This document shows, piece after piece, positions 1 to 8,782 of a DNA stretch of 64,000 bases. The translations under genes and the position numbers were made by a program. Source of the DNA: Flectobacillus major DSM 103 (GTDB taxonomy: Bacteria > Bacteroidota > Bacteroidia > Cytophagales > Spirosomataceae); assembly GCF_000427405.1 (NCBI RefSeq), contig NZ_KE386491.1, positions 479,001 through 543,000 of the forward strand, in the 5' to 3' direction. How positions within the stretch are numbered: position 1 is the first letter of the stretch; the number at the start of each line of letters is the position of its first letter. The notes under the pieces were generated by a model. That model was not told the DNA's origin. It saw only the letters and a list, made by a program, of their open reading frames with translations, and searched no databases.

Positions 1-2
1 CG

Positions 3-812
3 GCTACTGCTAAAATCAAAATTCCAGAATTTACAGGTATTAGCAATCCTTGGGTATTGAATTTTACCAAAGACATAGAAGAAGAACCCCGCTTACAACT
101 TCGTAAGGTGATTTCGGAATCAAAAGATAAAATCGACTGCCTTTTTAATTTAATATGTAATTTGGGGGCAGCACCTACGATTATATTTTGTAATCACCGC
201 GATGCTACCGAGCGTACTAGCGAACTGCTGTGGGAAATGGGTGTAGAAAATGCTTTTTTTCATGGAGGAATGGACCAGCTTGCTCGTGAAAAAACTTTAA
301 TACAGTTTCGTAATGGAAGTACCAACTTTTTGGTGGCATCTGATTTGGCGGCTCGTGGATTAGATATTCCTGCTGTAAAAAATGTAATACATTACCACCT
401 TCCTCTCAAAAATGAAGATTTTGTGCATAGAAACGGCCGTACTGCCCGAATGAATGCCGAAGGAAGTGCTTATATTGTTTTGCATAGAAATGAACATTTA
501 CCTATTTATTTGAATGAATCGCCTGAAGAGTTTGTCTTGACCGAAGACCTTTCGGCACCTAAAATGTCGGATTGGACTACTTTATATATTAGTGGTGGCA
601 AAAAAGATAAACTAAGCAAAGGTGATATTGTGGGCTTTTTGGCCAAAAAAGGGGAATTGGGAAAAGACGACATCGGTTTAATCGAAATTATGGATTTTAT
701 GTCGTTTGTGTCGGTGAAGAAAGACAAGCTTAAAGCATTATTATCGTTGATTCAAGCTGAAAAAATGAAAGGTAAAAAATACAAAATTGAAGAAACGGCT
801 CTGAATGGCTAG
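3..812 (+). CDS. DEAD-box RNA helicase, C-terminal part (5' end outside window)
   Basis: This is the C-terminal part of an ATP-dependent RNA helicase. The frame is open to the window edge (first full codon at base 3), so no start codon is called. It holds the second RecA-like domain with an FCN motif followed by a long helix, motif V (ASDLAARGLDI) and motif VI (HRNGRTARM, for the usual HRxGRxGR). The last 75 or so residues (from TTLYISGGKKDK) resemble the DbpA-type RNA-binding domain that targets helicases to 23S rRNA, so a role in ribosome assembly is likely but inferred. The gene converges on a lipoprotein gene on the other strand, with a hairpin between them. The family is certain; the DbpA subtype is probable. 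Confidence 0.9.
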   Translation, partial: ATAKIKIPEFTGISNPWVLNFTKDIEEEPRLQLRKVISESKDKIDCLFNLICNLGAAPTIIFCNHRDATERTSELLWEMGVENAFFHGGMDQLAREKTLIQFRNGSTNFLVASDLAARGLDIPAVKNVIHYHLPLKNEDFVHRNGRTARMNAEGSAYIVLHRNEHLPIYLNESPEEFVLTEDLSAPKMSDWTTLYISGGKKDKLSKGDIVGFLAKKGELGKDDIGLIEIMDFMSFVSVKKDKLKALLSLIQAEKMKGKKYKIEETALNG

Positions 813-833
813 AGGCTATTTTTTAGGGTGGGC

Positions 834-1027
834 TTATCATCAAACATGAGTCATCCCGAACTTTGGATTTATCCAAGTGTATATCAAAAAAGCGATCAAA
901 AATTGTTTTTCGATCGCTTTTTTGATATTATTTTTAGACACAAAATATTACGTCTCTATTGCTGCAGGGTAGATATAAAAAATAATCACTATTCTCTAAA
1001 TTTGGGATAACTCATGTTTGGTGATAA
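834..1027. repeat. MITE-like unit: 27-bp imperfect terminal inverted repeats around an inner hairpin
   Basis: Bases 834-860 and 1001-1027 are inverted copies of each other with 24 of 27 positions matching; the shared core is caaacatgagt-n-atccc. They enclose 140 bp containing the perfect hairpin at 881-928. A 15-base part of the left arm (846-860) recurs exactly, inverted, at 40938-40952. I see no clear target-site duplication and no coding capacity. It could be a small non-autonomous element or simply a large bidirectional terminator structure. Confidence 0.5.
881..928. terminator. Bidirectional intrinsic terminator
   Basis: A perfect 17-bp inverted repeat (881-897 with 912-928) has a 14-base loop, a GC-containing core gcgatc and runs of six A and six T. 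It lies between convergent genes, the helicase and the DUF4249 lipoprotein, so it can end transcripts from both sides. Confidence 0.8.
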
Positions 1028-1043
1028 CGCTGATACCAATTTT

Positions 1044-1973
1044 TTATCGAAGGCCAACTTGTGCTTTTTTAGCATCTACAACAGTTTGGCTAAAACTAAC
1101 GGCCGATGTACCAAACCACCCTGCTGCTTTTTTGGTAGAATTAGGGTTGATATTGACTACATTGGTAGGGATATTGGCCGCTGGACGCGAGAACAACCCT
1201 CCATTGTTAATTTCACTTCTGGCTTGATTCCAGAAATTGTAATGGCCTTCGGTAATAGAACGAAGCTCGACTTTGATGGTGTCTTTTTCTAAATAAAGCT
1301 CTGGCGAAATAGAGCCACGTACTGGTAACGAAAATACAATGCCGTCGGCAGCACCATTACTTTTCTGAATAGCAGCATCGTAGGCAATAGACACCGTATT
1401 GCTGAGCTCAAGAGCTTTCCCATTCTTGTAAGGAATAATACGATAGCAATCGCCAATACCCGTAAAATCGCGGGCATAAAATTGGGCATCGTATCCTTCT
1501 TTGGGTTTATTTTTATCGTCATCACGTTGGTTAAAACGGGCTTCGTCAAACTGATATGCAATAGAATCAATCACAGGTACACGTTTTAATTCAGAAATGG
1601 CTTGATACGTTTCGCCATTGGCCACAATTTTTAAGGTATAGGTTTTACCAACCACCCCAATTGCAGGAATATTGGCCGAAGGTTTCCATACATACTTTCC
1701 GTTGTTTTGTAAATCCTTAAATTCAAAAACCTTGCCTTCGTTGTCGGTTATGGTAACTGTAGCTCCCAAAATTGGCAGAACGGGTTTGCTACTGAAATAG
1801 TCTTGCGATTGTGTAAGGGTAATTACCTGATTTTCGGGTACAGTAGTTACGCTACCATCTACAATCAGAAGGCTTTCGCTGTTGATAATACCCTCCAAAT
1901 TAATTACATCTTCACAGCTTGTTAAGGAAAGTGTTGAAAGGGCAAACAAAATGCTTAAAATCTGCTTTTTCAT
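1044..1973 (-). CDS. DUF4249 family lipoprotein
   Basis: This is a 309-residue protein with a lipoprotein signal peptide (lipobox LTSC, Cys20), so it is expected at the cell envelope. The mature part begins with the EDVINLEG-type segment and the LLIVDGSVT strand typical of DUF4249 proteins, followed by a beta-rich domain. Family members are encoded next to TonB-dependent receptors, and here the gene follows such a receptor (2087-4459, same strand, 113-base gap). The function is unknown; a surface lipoprotein working with the receptor is an inference from that pairing. Confidence 0.85.
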   Translation of the reverse strand: MKKQILSILFALSTLSLTSCEDVINLEGIINSESLLIVDGSVTTVPENQVITLTQSQDYFSSKPVLPILGATVTITDNEGKVFEFKDLQNNGKYVWKPSANIPAIGVVGKTYTLKIVANGETYQAISELKRVPVIDSIAYQFDEARFNQRDDDKNKPKEGYDAQFYARDFTGIGDCYRIIPYKNGKALELSNTVSIAYDAAIQKSNGAADGIVFSLPVRGSISPELYLEKDTIKVELRSITEGHYNFWNQARSEINNGGLFSRPAANIPTNVVNINPNSTKKAAGWFGTSAVSFSQTVVDAKKAQVGLR

Positions 1974-2086
1974 ATTCTTATATCTTTATAATTACTAAGA
2001 GTGTAAATTCAGTTTAAAATCCAACTTCTACAATTGCTTGAAAATCAATTGATTATTTTTTTTTGAATCACTCTTGTTTAAGTATT

Positions 2087-4459
2087 TTAAAATTTAAAAT
2101 TGTAAGTAACCGATGGTACAAACGACCCAATGATAGATAATTTAACAGCTTCAGATTTTGTTGGGTCATTTTCGTTTGGACGAGTATAAATCGAGAATGG
2201 GTTGCGGCGGTTGTAAAGGTTGTATACCGAGAATACCCACTCAGATTCGCCTTTGCCAAAGAGTGCTTTTTTGTTCTTTTTGGTTGCCGAAATATCTAAA
2301 CGGTGATATGCAGGAACTCTAAAATTGCCTCTTGTGCCCGACGGAATATAAGGATAAACCCTACCCTCAATAACCATTTGTTGCGATGGCAATGTATAAG
2401 GTACACCTGTTACATAAGCAAAGTTAGCTCCAAACGACCATTTCTTGTTTAATTCATATTGCGTAACCACATTGAGCGTATGGGTACGGTCGTAACGATT
2501 ATAATACCATTCATTATTGTTTAGCAATTCGATTTTGCGTTCAGAGCGTTGTAAGGTATAACTAATCCAGCCCGTAAAAGCTCCTTTATTTTTCTTGACA
2601 AAAAGCTCAAGACCATACGCACGGCCTTTGCCAAAAATCAAATCTTTTTCAAATAAAGGATTCAAGAATAGGTTAGCACCGTCGGCATAATCAATTTGGT
2701 TCTGCATTTCTTTATAAAATACCTCGGCCGACGCTTCGTAGGTATTGTTGGCCAAGTTTTGGAAATATCCCAAAGCCACTTGGTCAGAAATTTGTGGTTT
2801 GATATTGTTGGTACTCGATGTCCATACGTCCAAAGGCGTAGAGGCTGCCGTATTTGACATCAAGTGGATATACTGCGAAAGACGGTTGTAACTTGCCTTG
2901 ATAGAACTAGCCTCGCCAGTAGTAATATTGGCCGAAAAACGAGGTTCAAAATTTTGATAGCTACTAATGGTTTTGCCTTTGGTATTAGGAATCAAATTGA
3001 GTGTGTAGCCCGACTGGTTGTCGGCCGAAATACCCACAAATTGTCTTTCATAATAATAATCTTCTTGGCTTGAATAATCATATTTCGAGAATCTCAAACC
3101 ATATTGGAGCGATAGCTTTGGAGAAACCTTCCATTCGTTGCCAATATAGGCCGAGTATTCAATACCATTTTTACGTTCTTGGCCAAAAGAGCGAACCTCG
3201 CCCTGCGAAGAAGCCGTTGCTGCACCTGGCTTGAAATTATAAGAAAGTACTTGTCCGCCAAAGGTTAAAGTATTGTTAGGCGAAATATAATAAGTAAAAT
3301 CAGGCTTGAAACTATAGTTGGTAATATTTGACGACCATTTGAAAGCATTGTTAGGACGTTTGTTTTTCAAATCTGAGTCCAAAGCATAGTCATAATTACT
3401 ATAGAAGGCAGTGGTATTTAAGAATAGCTTATCACTAAATACATGATTCCAGCGTGCCGAAAGGGTGCTATTACCCCAGTTAAAGCCAAACTCTTGGCCA
3501 AATACGTCACGACCAAAATAACCAGACAAAAAAACTGTATTTTTTTGATTGATATTATAGTTTACTTTGGCGGTTAGGTCATAAAAATTGAAAGACGCAT
3601 CGGCACTATTGCCTGTCAAAAAGGGTTTGGCCAGAATATCGATATACGAACGACGAGCCGCCACAATAAACGACGCTTTATCTTTTACAATAGGGGCTTC
3701 AATCGACAAACGACTAAAAATAGCTCCAATACCGCCATTTACTTCCAGTTTTTTGGCATTTCCTTCCTTCATTCTAACATCCAAAATAGAAGAAGCACGA
3801 CCGCCATATTGGGCTGGTATACCTCCTTTAATGAGTTTTACGTCTTTTACGGCATCGGGGTTAAATACCGAGAAAAAACCAAATAAGTGCGAAGAGTTGT
3901 ACACAGGGGCATCGTCCAATAAAATAAGGTTTTGGTCAACACCACCACCACGAACATTGAAGCCAGAAGCCCCTTCGCCGACCGTTGTAACACCTGGCAA
4001 AAACTGAATAGCCCGTACCAAATCTACTTCGCCCAATAAGGCTGGTATTTTTTTGATAGTTTTCATTTCCACCTTATTTACCGACATCTCGGTCGACTTT
4101 ACGTTGTCGTCGTCACGTTTGGCTGTTACTACTACTTCGTCTAGCTCTTGTCCATCTTCCTGAAGTTCTATATTGAGTGTTAAACTTTGCTCATTAAGCT
4201 TGATGTCTTTGAGGCTTTTGCGATAGCCAACCGAGGTTACTACCAAGGTATAATTGCCCTTGGGCAAGGTAAGCGAATAGAATCCATAAGTATTGGTTGT
4301 AGAACCAGTCATGAGTTCCTTTACAAAAACAGAAGCTCCAATAAGCCCTTCGCCATTCTTTGCGTCTTTGATATACCCGCTTACAGTAAGCTTTTGTGCT
4401 TGCAGACTTATAGGAAATAAGAAAAGTGCAACAAGTAAATGTTTAATATACGTTTTCAT
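2087..4459 (-). CDS. TonB-dependent outer-membrane receptor with carboxypeptidase-like N-terminal domain
   Basis: This 790-residue outer-membrane transporter is expected to be driven by TonB/ExbBD. In order it shows a signal peptide (ending near LQAQ), a carboxypeptidase-regulatory-like beta-sandwich (about residues 20-105), a plug domain (about 135-220, with VRGGGVDQNLILLDD) and a 22-strand-type barrel ending in the aromatic NFKF. I chose the internal ATG at 4459 because it gives a clean signal peptide (MKTYIKHLL), whereas the reading frame upstream of it codes for unlikely residues. It is paired with the downstream DUF4249 lipoprotein. The substrate cannot be read from the sequence. It is not SusC-like and has no SusD partner. 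Confidence 0.88.
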   Translation of the reverse strand: MKTYIKHLLVALFLFPISLQAQKLTVSGYIKDAKNGEGLIGASVFVKELMTGSTTNTYGFYSLTLPKGNYTLVVTSVGYRKSLKDIKLNEQSLTLNIELQEDGQELDEVVVTAKRDDDNVKSTEMSVNKVEMKTIKKIPALLGEVDLVRAIQFLPGVTTVGEGASGFNVRGGGVDQNLILLDDAPVYNSSHLFGFFSVFNPDAVKDVKLIKGGIPAQYGGRASSILDVRMKEGNAKKLEVNGGIGAIFSRLSIEAPIVKDKASFIVAARRSYIDILAKPFLTGNSADASFNFYDLTAKVNYNINQKNTVFLSGYFGRDVFGQEFGFNWGNSTLSARWNHVFSDKLFLNTTAFYSNYDYALDSDLKNKRPNNAFKWSSNITNYSFKPDFTYYISPNNTLTFGGQVLSYNFKPGAATASSQGEVRSFGQERKNGIEYSAYIGNEWKVSPKLSLQYGLRFSKYDYSSQEDYYYERQFVGISADNQSGYTLNLIPNTKGKTISSYQNFEPRFSANITTGEASSIKASYNRLSQYIHLMSNTAASTPLDVWTSSTNNIKPQISDQVALGYFQNLANNTYEASAEVFYKEMQNQIDYADGANLFLNPLFEKDLIFGKGRAYGLELFVKKNKGAFTGWISYTLQRSERKIELLNNNEWYYNRYDRTHTLNVVTQYELNKKWSFGANFAYVTGVPYTLPSQQMVIEGRVYPYIPSGTRGNFRVPAYHRLDISATKKNKKALFGKGESEWVFSVYNLYNRRNPFSIYTRPNENDPTKSEAVKLSIIGSFVPSVTYNFKF

Positions 4460-4531
4460 TTTGGAATAATGGAATAAGTAAAATGATTTTAATGATATAA
4501 CTTGATAATAGGGGGTTAGGTTTGAAAAGTA

Positions 4532-4539
4532 CAAATTTA
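4532..4539 (-). promoter_or_regulatory. Candidate -7 element for the TonB receptor
   Basis: Read on the minus strand this is TAAATTTG, an exact match to the Bacteroidota -7 consensus TAnnTTTG. It would give a leader of about 65 bases before the ATG at 4459. No well-spaced -33 TTTG is visible. Confidence 0.4.
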
Positions 4540-4915
4540 GCCTAGTCAATCGGGATACCCTACTCAAATTTGTTGAACGGTGTTTAGTAATTGACAAACG
4601 AAAAATACAATCCCCCTACGGGTCTTACCAATGATTTGTAAAATTCATGATGTCTTAATGTGATTCGTGAAATATCTGTATTTAGGCTTAATATGAATTG
4701 TGTTGTAGGTAATATATTGCTTCTTTTTGAATTTTCTACTCTTTGAGAAATCAAGTTCAGAACTATAATACCTGAAAAGAAAACTTTTTTTGAAAATCAT
4801 GATTTTTCCCTCTGAAAAAAGAAGCGTTTAAATACGATTTAGAGGGTTTTATCGAAGATTTATCGAAAACTGTAAATTATTTTTAATAAATCGGAAATAT
4901 AATGCCGAATTAAAA

Positions 4916-4945
4916 TTTGTAATTCAAAATAAAGAATTATATTTG
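4916..4945 (+). promoter_or_regulatory. Bacteroidota-type promoter of the XRE repressor gene
   Basis: A TTTG at 4916-4919 and TATATTTG at 4938-4945 match the -33 and -7 consensus with an 18-base spacer. The start codon follows 31 bases after the -7 element. Confidence 0.65.
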
Positions 4946-4976
4946 CATAAAAATAAGTAATATATTTCCCAAAAAT

Positions 4977-5183
4977 ATGAACTTTGAACAACTAGGGCAT
5001 ATCATCCGAGAAAGAAGAAACGAACTTTCTTACAGTCAAGAGATACTCAGTGATAAAAGTGATGTTGCAATCAAAACAATTCACTCTATCGAACTTGGCA
5101 AAGCCAATCCTTCTCTCAAAACCTTATCGAAGGTGTTAGGGGTATTAGGGTTAGAACTCATTGTAGTGAGCAAGAAGGAATAA
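4977..5183 (+). CDS. Small XRE-family (HipB-like) DNA-binding protein
   Basis: This 68-residue protein consists almost entirely of a helix-turn-helix of the Cro/C1 type (about residues 5-60). The recognition segment IKTIHSIELGKANPSLKTL and the tail LGLELIVVSKKE are characteristic of HipB-type antitoxin/repressors. No hipA or other toxin gene lies beside it; the next gene, 86 bases downstream, is a sugar-phosphate enzyme. It may be an orphan repressor, possibly autoregulated and perhaps acting on the nagB-like gene, but that is inference. Confidence 0.82.
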   Translation: MNFEQLGHIIRERRNELSYSQEILSDKSDVAIKTIHSIELGKANPSLKTLSKVLGVLGLELIVVSKKE

Positions 5184-5269
5184 TATTACTTGCTTTTTCA
5201 AACAGTATTCAAACAAATAGTATATAACCAAGATTGTGTGCCCTTTAGGACACATATTTTCAAACAACT

Positions 5270-7171
5270 ATGGAACAAGCCATTAGCTACGAACGTATCC
5301 CAACACGAATCTATTCAAATTCAGATGAAGCATCTCGTTCTGTTGCTCAAGAGATTGCTTCAATTATTCGCCAAAAGGCCAACGAAGATAAACCTGCTGT
5401 ATTAGGTCTTGCAACGGGGTCTTCTCCTAAAAAGGTGTATGCCGAACTTATCAGAATGCACCGTGAAGAAGGTTTGAGTTTCCAAAATGTGGTAACTTAT
5501 AACCTCGACGAGTATTATCCGATGGAACCCGATGCGGTACAAAGTTATGTACGCTTCATGCGTGAGCAACTTTTCGACCACGTTGATATTCCTTCGGGCA
5601 ATTGGCATGTACCAGACGGAACGCTTCCTTTAGAAAAAGTAGCTGATTTTTGTCGTACTTACGAAGAACAAATCGAAAAGTACGGTGGTTTAGATTTCCA
5701 ATTGTTGGGTATTGGTAGAAATGGCCACATTGGGTTTAACGAACCGGGTTCGTTGGTTAACTCAAAAACTCGTTTGATGACCCTCGACCTTACTACTCGT
5801 ATCGATGCTGCTGCTGATTTTGGTGGTTTGGCAAAAGTATCGAAAAAGGCCATTACCATGGGTATCAACAAAATCATGGAAGCCAAACGAGTTGTATTGC
5901 TAGCTTGGGGCGAGCACAAAGCGGCCAATGTTGCTAGAGCGGTCGAAGGTTCGGTGTCGGCCGATGTTCCTGCGTCTTACTTGCAATTGCACAACAATGC
6001 CGCTTTTGTAATTGATACTTCTGCTGCAGCCGACTTAACTCGTATTAGTACGCCTTGGCTTGTTGATGCAGTCAATTGGGATAGACCAATGGTGAAAAAA
6101 GCTGTCACACATTTGGCTTTGCAAGTGAAAAAACCTGTATTGAAGTTGACCAATGCCGACTACAACGAAAATGGTTTGTCCGACCTTCTAGCTTTGTATG
6201 GTCAGGCTTATGATATTAATATTGAAGTATTTAATTATTTACAACATACTATTACAGGTTGGCCAGGTGGTAAACCAAACGCCGACGATTCTAACCGTCC
6301 TGAGCGTGCTTATCCAGCCAAAAAACGTGTAATAATCTTTAGCCCACACCCAGACGACGATATTATTTCGATGGGTGGTACTTTCCAACGTCTTGTAGAC
6401 CAAGGGCACGATGTACATGTGGCTTACCAAACTTCGGGTAATATTGCTGTAGCCGATGACGAGGCATTGCGTTTTGCAGAATTTGTGGTAGATTTCAACG
6501 AGAAATTTGAGGCCAATAATCCAAAAGCCAACAGAATTTATCGTGAAGCCGTAAAATTCTTGAAAAACAAAAAAGATTCGGAAGTAGATACAGCCGAAGT
6601 ACGTTATATCAAAGGTTTGATTCGTAGAGGTGAAGCCAAAAACACTTGTCGTTATGTAGGGCTTCCAAAAGAAAATGTACATTTCTTGGATATGCCTTTC
6701 TACGAAACGGGCATGGTACAGAAAAACCCTATCGGTGAAGCAGATATTTTGGTAGTAATGGATTTGATTGAAGAAATTAAACCTCACCAAATTTATGCTG
6801 CAGGTGACCTAGCCGACCCACATGGCACGCACAAAGTATGTTTGGATGCTATCATGGAAGCTGTAACTCGCTTGAAACACCGTGAGTATATGAATAGCTG
6901 TTGGGTATGGTTGTACAAAGGTGCTTGGCAAGAGTGGGACATCGACCAAATCGAAATGGCTGTGCCTATGTCTCCAGACCAAGTGTTGAAAAAACGTTAT
7001 GGTATATTCAAGCACCAATCACAAAAAGATGGTGTGCCATTCCAAGGAACAGACTCGCGTGAATTCTGGCAAAGAGCTGAAGATAGAAATAGCAATACCG
7101 CCGACCTTTATAACCAGTTGGGTTTGGCCGAGTACGAGGCTATGGAAGCTTTTGTTCGCTGGAGATTCTAG
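5270..7171 (+). CDS. nagB: Glucosamine-6-phosphate deaminase fused to a PIG-L/LmbE deacetylase-like domain
   Basis: This is a 633-residue two-domain cytoplasmic protein. Residues about 20-300 form a NagB deaminase, which converts glucosamine-6-phosphate to fructose-6-phosphate and ammonia. It has the phosphate loop ATGSSPKKVY, the NLDEYYP catalytic segment (Asp near residue 80) and GIGRNGHIGFNEPGS. Residues about 345-620 form a PIG-L-type fold with the zinc motif HPDDD (near 359) and a DPHGTHK segment, a family that includes N-acetylglucosaminyl deacetylases. Fused NagB proteins of about 630-660 residues are known in Bacteroidota. Together the domains suggest processing of amino sugars from chitin or peptidoglycan. 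The second domain's activity in this fusion is not established. Confidence 0.9.
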   Translation: MEQAISYERIPTRIYSNSDEASRSVAQEIASIIRQKANEDKPAVLGLATGSSPKKVYAELIRMHREEGLSFQNVVTYNLDEYYPMEPDAVQSYVRFMREQLFDHVDIPSGNWHVPDGTLPLEKVADFCRTYEEQIEKYGGLDFQLLGIGRNGHIGFNEPGSLVNSKTRLMTLDLTTRIDAAADFGGLAKVSKKAITMGINKIMEAKRVVLLAWGEHKAANVARAVEGSVSADVPASYLQLHNNAAFVIDTSAAADLTRISTPWLVDAVNWDRPMVKKAVTHLALQVKKPVLKLTNADYNENGLSDLLALYGQAYDINIEVFNYLQHTITGWPGGKPNADDSNRPERAYPAKKRVIIFSPHPDDDIISMGGTFQRLVDQGHDVHVAYQTSGNIAVADDEALRFAEFVVDFNEKFEANNPKANRIYREAVKFLKNKKDSEVDTAEVRYIKGLIRRGEAKNTCRYVGLPKENVHFLDMPFYETGMVQKNPIGEADILVVMDLIEEIKPHQIYAAGDLADPHGTHKVCLDAIMEAVTRLKHREYMNSCWVWLYKGAWQEWDIDQIEMAVPMSPDQVLKKRYGIFKHQSQKDGVPFQGTDSREFWQRAEDRNSNTADLYNQLGLAEYEAMEAFVRWRF

Positions 7172-7211
7172 TTGAAATAATATCAAAAGGAATTGATTAT
7201 AGTGTTTGATT

Positions 7212-7262
7212 ATCAGGCTATTAGCCTGATGTGGGTTAGCCGTTAGACGTTGTCTGGCGGCT
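7212..7262. terminator. Double hairpin between convergent genes
   Basis: Two hairpins lie side by side: atcaggc/gcctgat (7212-7230) and an 11-bp stem with G-T pairs (7238-7248 with 7252-7262). The second overlaps the stop codon of the leftward permease gene. They sit between the nagB fusion and the symporter and can end both transcripts. Confidence 0.55.
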
Positions 7263-8187
7263 ACTTTGTTTTATGCCAATAATTGGCTAATAACGAGCCA
7301 GTTATATTCATAATAGGCCCAAATAAAGCAGGTGCTAAGCCTACTGTAGCTACTTTGCCCATTTGTAGGGCTATCCCCGAAGCTAATCCGCCATTTTGTA
7401 AGCCTACCTCAATAGCCACTGTTCTACAATCTTGCTCTGGTAATCCCGCAAGTTTTGCTCCGCCATAACCAAGCAAGTATCCCGATAGATTGTGTAATAA
7501 AGTACACAAAATTAGGGCAAAACCGATACTTAAAAGGCTATCTCGTCCAGTGGCTGTAATAATACTAATAATGATAATGATACCCGCCATCGACACCAAA
7601 GGCATTATGCGATGAAGAATATGAATATATTTCCTGAAAATCCAGTTGATTAGCAAACCTAAAAAAATAGGAAGTAATATCATCTTGGCAACGTCTAGCA
7701 TCATGGTACTTACCGAAACCTCAATGAATTGGCCAGCTAATAGCTTCATCAATAAAGGGGTTAGAATAGGTGCTACAAGGGTAGCAATAGACGTAATCGT
7801 GATAGATAAGGCTACATTGGCTTTGGCAATATAGGCCATAACGTTTGAAGCCAAACCACTTGGCGAACAGCCTATCAGTATTACTCCTGCGGCAACTTCG
7901 GCAGGAAAGCAAAACACATGAACAAGGGCAAATCCTACTAAGGGCATAATACTAAACTGACATACCAAACCCACCAAAACTGCTTTGGGCATTTTGAGTA
8001 CGCCCCTAAAGTCTTCGAGCGACATCGTTGTACCCATTCCAAACATAATCACCTGAATAAGAGGTACAATCAGTTTTTTGAGAGGAAACCCATTTATTGA
8101 AAGAAAAAAAGAAGGAAATATCAGTGCTAAACCTGCCGAAATAAGAATAAAAAGGGTAAATAAATAATTTTTTAGCGTTTGTTTCAT
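7261..8187 (-). CDS. Bile acid:sodium symporter (BASS) family permease
   Basis: This 308-residue inner-membrane protein has about nine to ten hydrophobic segments. The family fingerprint is visible in FGMGTTMSLEDF (near residue 45) and GCSPSGLASNVMAYIAKANVALS (near residue 95; the sodium-binding core), and in EVGLQNGGLASG near the C-terminus. Members move organic anions such as keto acids, pantoate or sulfated compounds with sodium; the substrate here is unknown. I start at the ATG at 8187, which places a short basic segment (MKQTLKNY) before the first helix. It stands alone between a convergent and a same-strand gene. Confidence 0.87.
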   Translation of the reverse strand: MKQTLKNYLFTLFILISAGLALIFPSFFLSINGFPLKKLIVPLIQVIMFGMGTTMSLEDFRGVLKMPKAVLVGLVCQFSIMPLVGFALVHVFCFPAEVAAGVILIGCSPSGLASNVMAYIAKANVALSITITSIATLVAPILTPLLMKLLAGQFIEVSVSTMMLDVAKMILLPIFLGLLINWIFRKYIHILHRIMPLVSMAGIIIIISIITATGRDSLLSIGFALILCTLLHNLSGYLLGYGGAKLAGLPEQDCRTVAIEVGLQNGGLASGIALQMGKVATVGLAPALFGPIMNITGSLLANYWHKTK

Positions 8188-8428
8188 GATAAAAGCTAGT
8201 TTCTGATAAGAAATATACAAAAAAAGCTTGTAATATAAATAAAACTCAACGAAAACAAACATATTCAAAACTCAATCAAGCAGATAAGTAAAAATGCTAA
8301 AAAGGAGTATTAAAGAACTAGTGCGAAGTGCTAAGGTTTAGCCATAGGCTATCAGGAGAATACTTTAAAAAGAAGGCTTAATTTAATCTTACAAGAACAA
8401 CCAATAAAATCAACAATCACGAGCCAAC

Positions 8429-8572
8429 TCACTTACCTATCACCCCTTTAGCAATTAAATAAGGAATAATAAGCCATAACAGCCCCTTTATCAAGAAGAA
8501 AAAGAAGCCAGCCCATCCTAATTTTTTGAGCCAAACAGCAAATGATTTTTTGGGTTTTTCAGAAGAATTCAT
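8429..8572 (-). CDS. Small single-span membrane protein
   Basis: This 47-residue protein has a basic amphipathic N-terminal part (KKSFAVWLKKLGWAG), then one hydrophobic helix (FFFFLIKGLLWLIIPYLIA) and a short GVIGK end. The ATG at 8572 is chosen because upstream codons in the same frame look non-coding. I do not recognise a named family. It could be a regulatory small membrane protein. It is divergent from the YfhO gene and may share the palindromic region at 8718-8744. Confidence 0.6.
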   Translation of the reverse strand: MNSSEKPKKSFAVWLKKLGWAGFFFFLIKGLLWLIIPYLIAKGVIGK

Positions 8573-8717
8573 AGAATAAAAAAGGCAAGCTGTTTCCTTA
8601 AAACGGCTGAAACCAGTAGAATGTTCCTTGTTTAAGTAAAAATTGCAAAAAAGAGGTTCGACTAAATACTCCAATGCTATTATATTGCTGTGCAAAATAG
8701 TAATTTCAAAGGTAAAG

Positions 8718-8744
8718 TTGCCAAATTTGGCATAAATTTGGCAA
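8718..8744. promoter_or_regulatory. Operator-like perfect palindrome upstream of the YfhO gene
   Basis: Perfect 11-bp arms (ttgccaaattt at 8718-8728 and its complement at 8734-8744) flank a 5-base spacer. A TAAATTTG (8733-8740) matching the -7 consensus overlaps the right arm. Binding here would block a promoter for the gene starting at 8783. A clear -33 element is lacking. Confidence 0.5.
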
Positions 8745-8782
8745 TATATTTTACAAAAGTACATGTAAAACGCAACCCCCTA

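Larger units (their letters stand above)
4460..4976. other. Divergent intergenic region (517 bp)
   Basis: This region separates the leftward TonB receptor from the rightward XRE repressor gene. It holds a TAAATTTG element for the receptor, a full promoter for the repressor, and a perfect 14-bp palindrome (aaaatcatgatttt, 4793-4806) that could be an operator. I see no coding region. Confidence 0.5.

Noticed and set aside
828-1292. Short plus-strand frames between the helicase and DUF4249 genes
   Set aside because: They run through the inverted-repeat unit or lie antisense to the DUF4249 gene and have no leader, domain or plausible composition.
4977-5183. HipB-like gene considered as half of a toxin-antitoxin pair
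   Set aside because: No HipA-like or other toxin gene lies on either side; the neighbours are a divergent TonB receptor and a metabolic enzyme.
6239-6790. 183-codon frame antisense to the nagB fusion
   Set aside because: It is rich in His, Tyr, Phe and Trp, as expected from reverse reading of a coding region; the sense strand has intact catalytic motifs.
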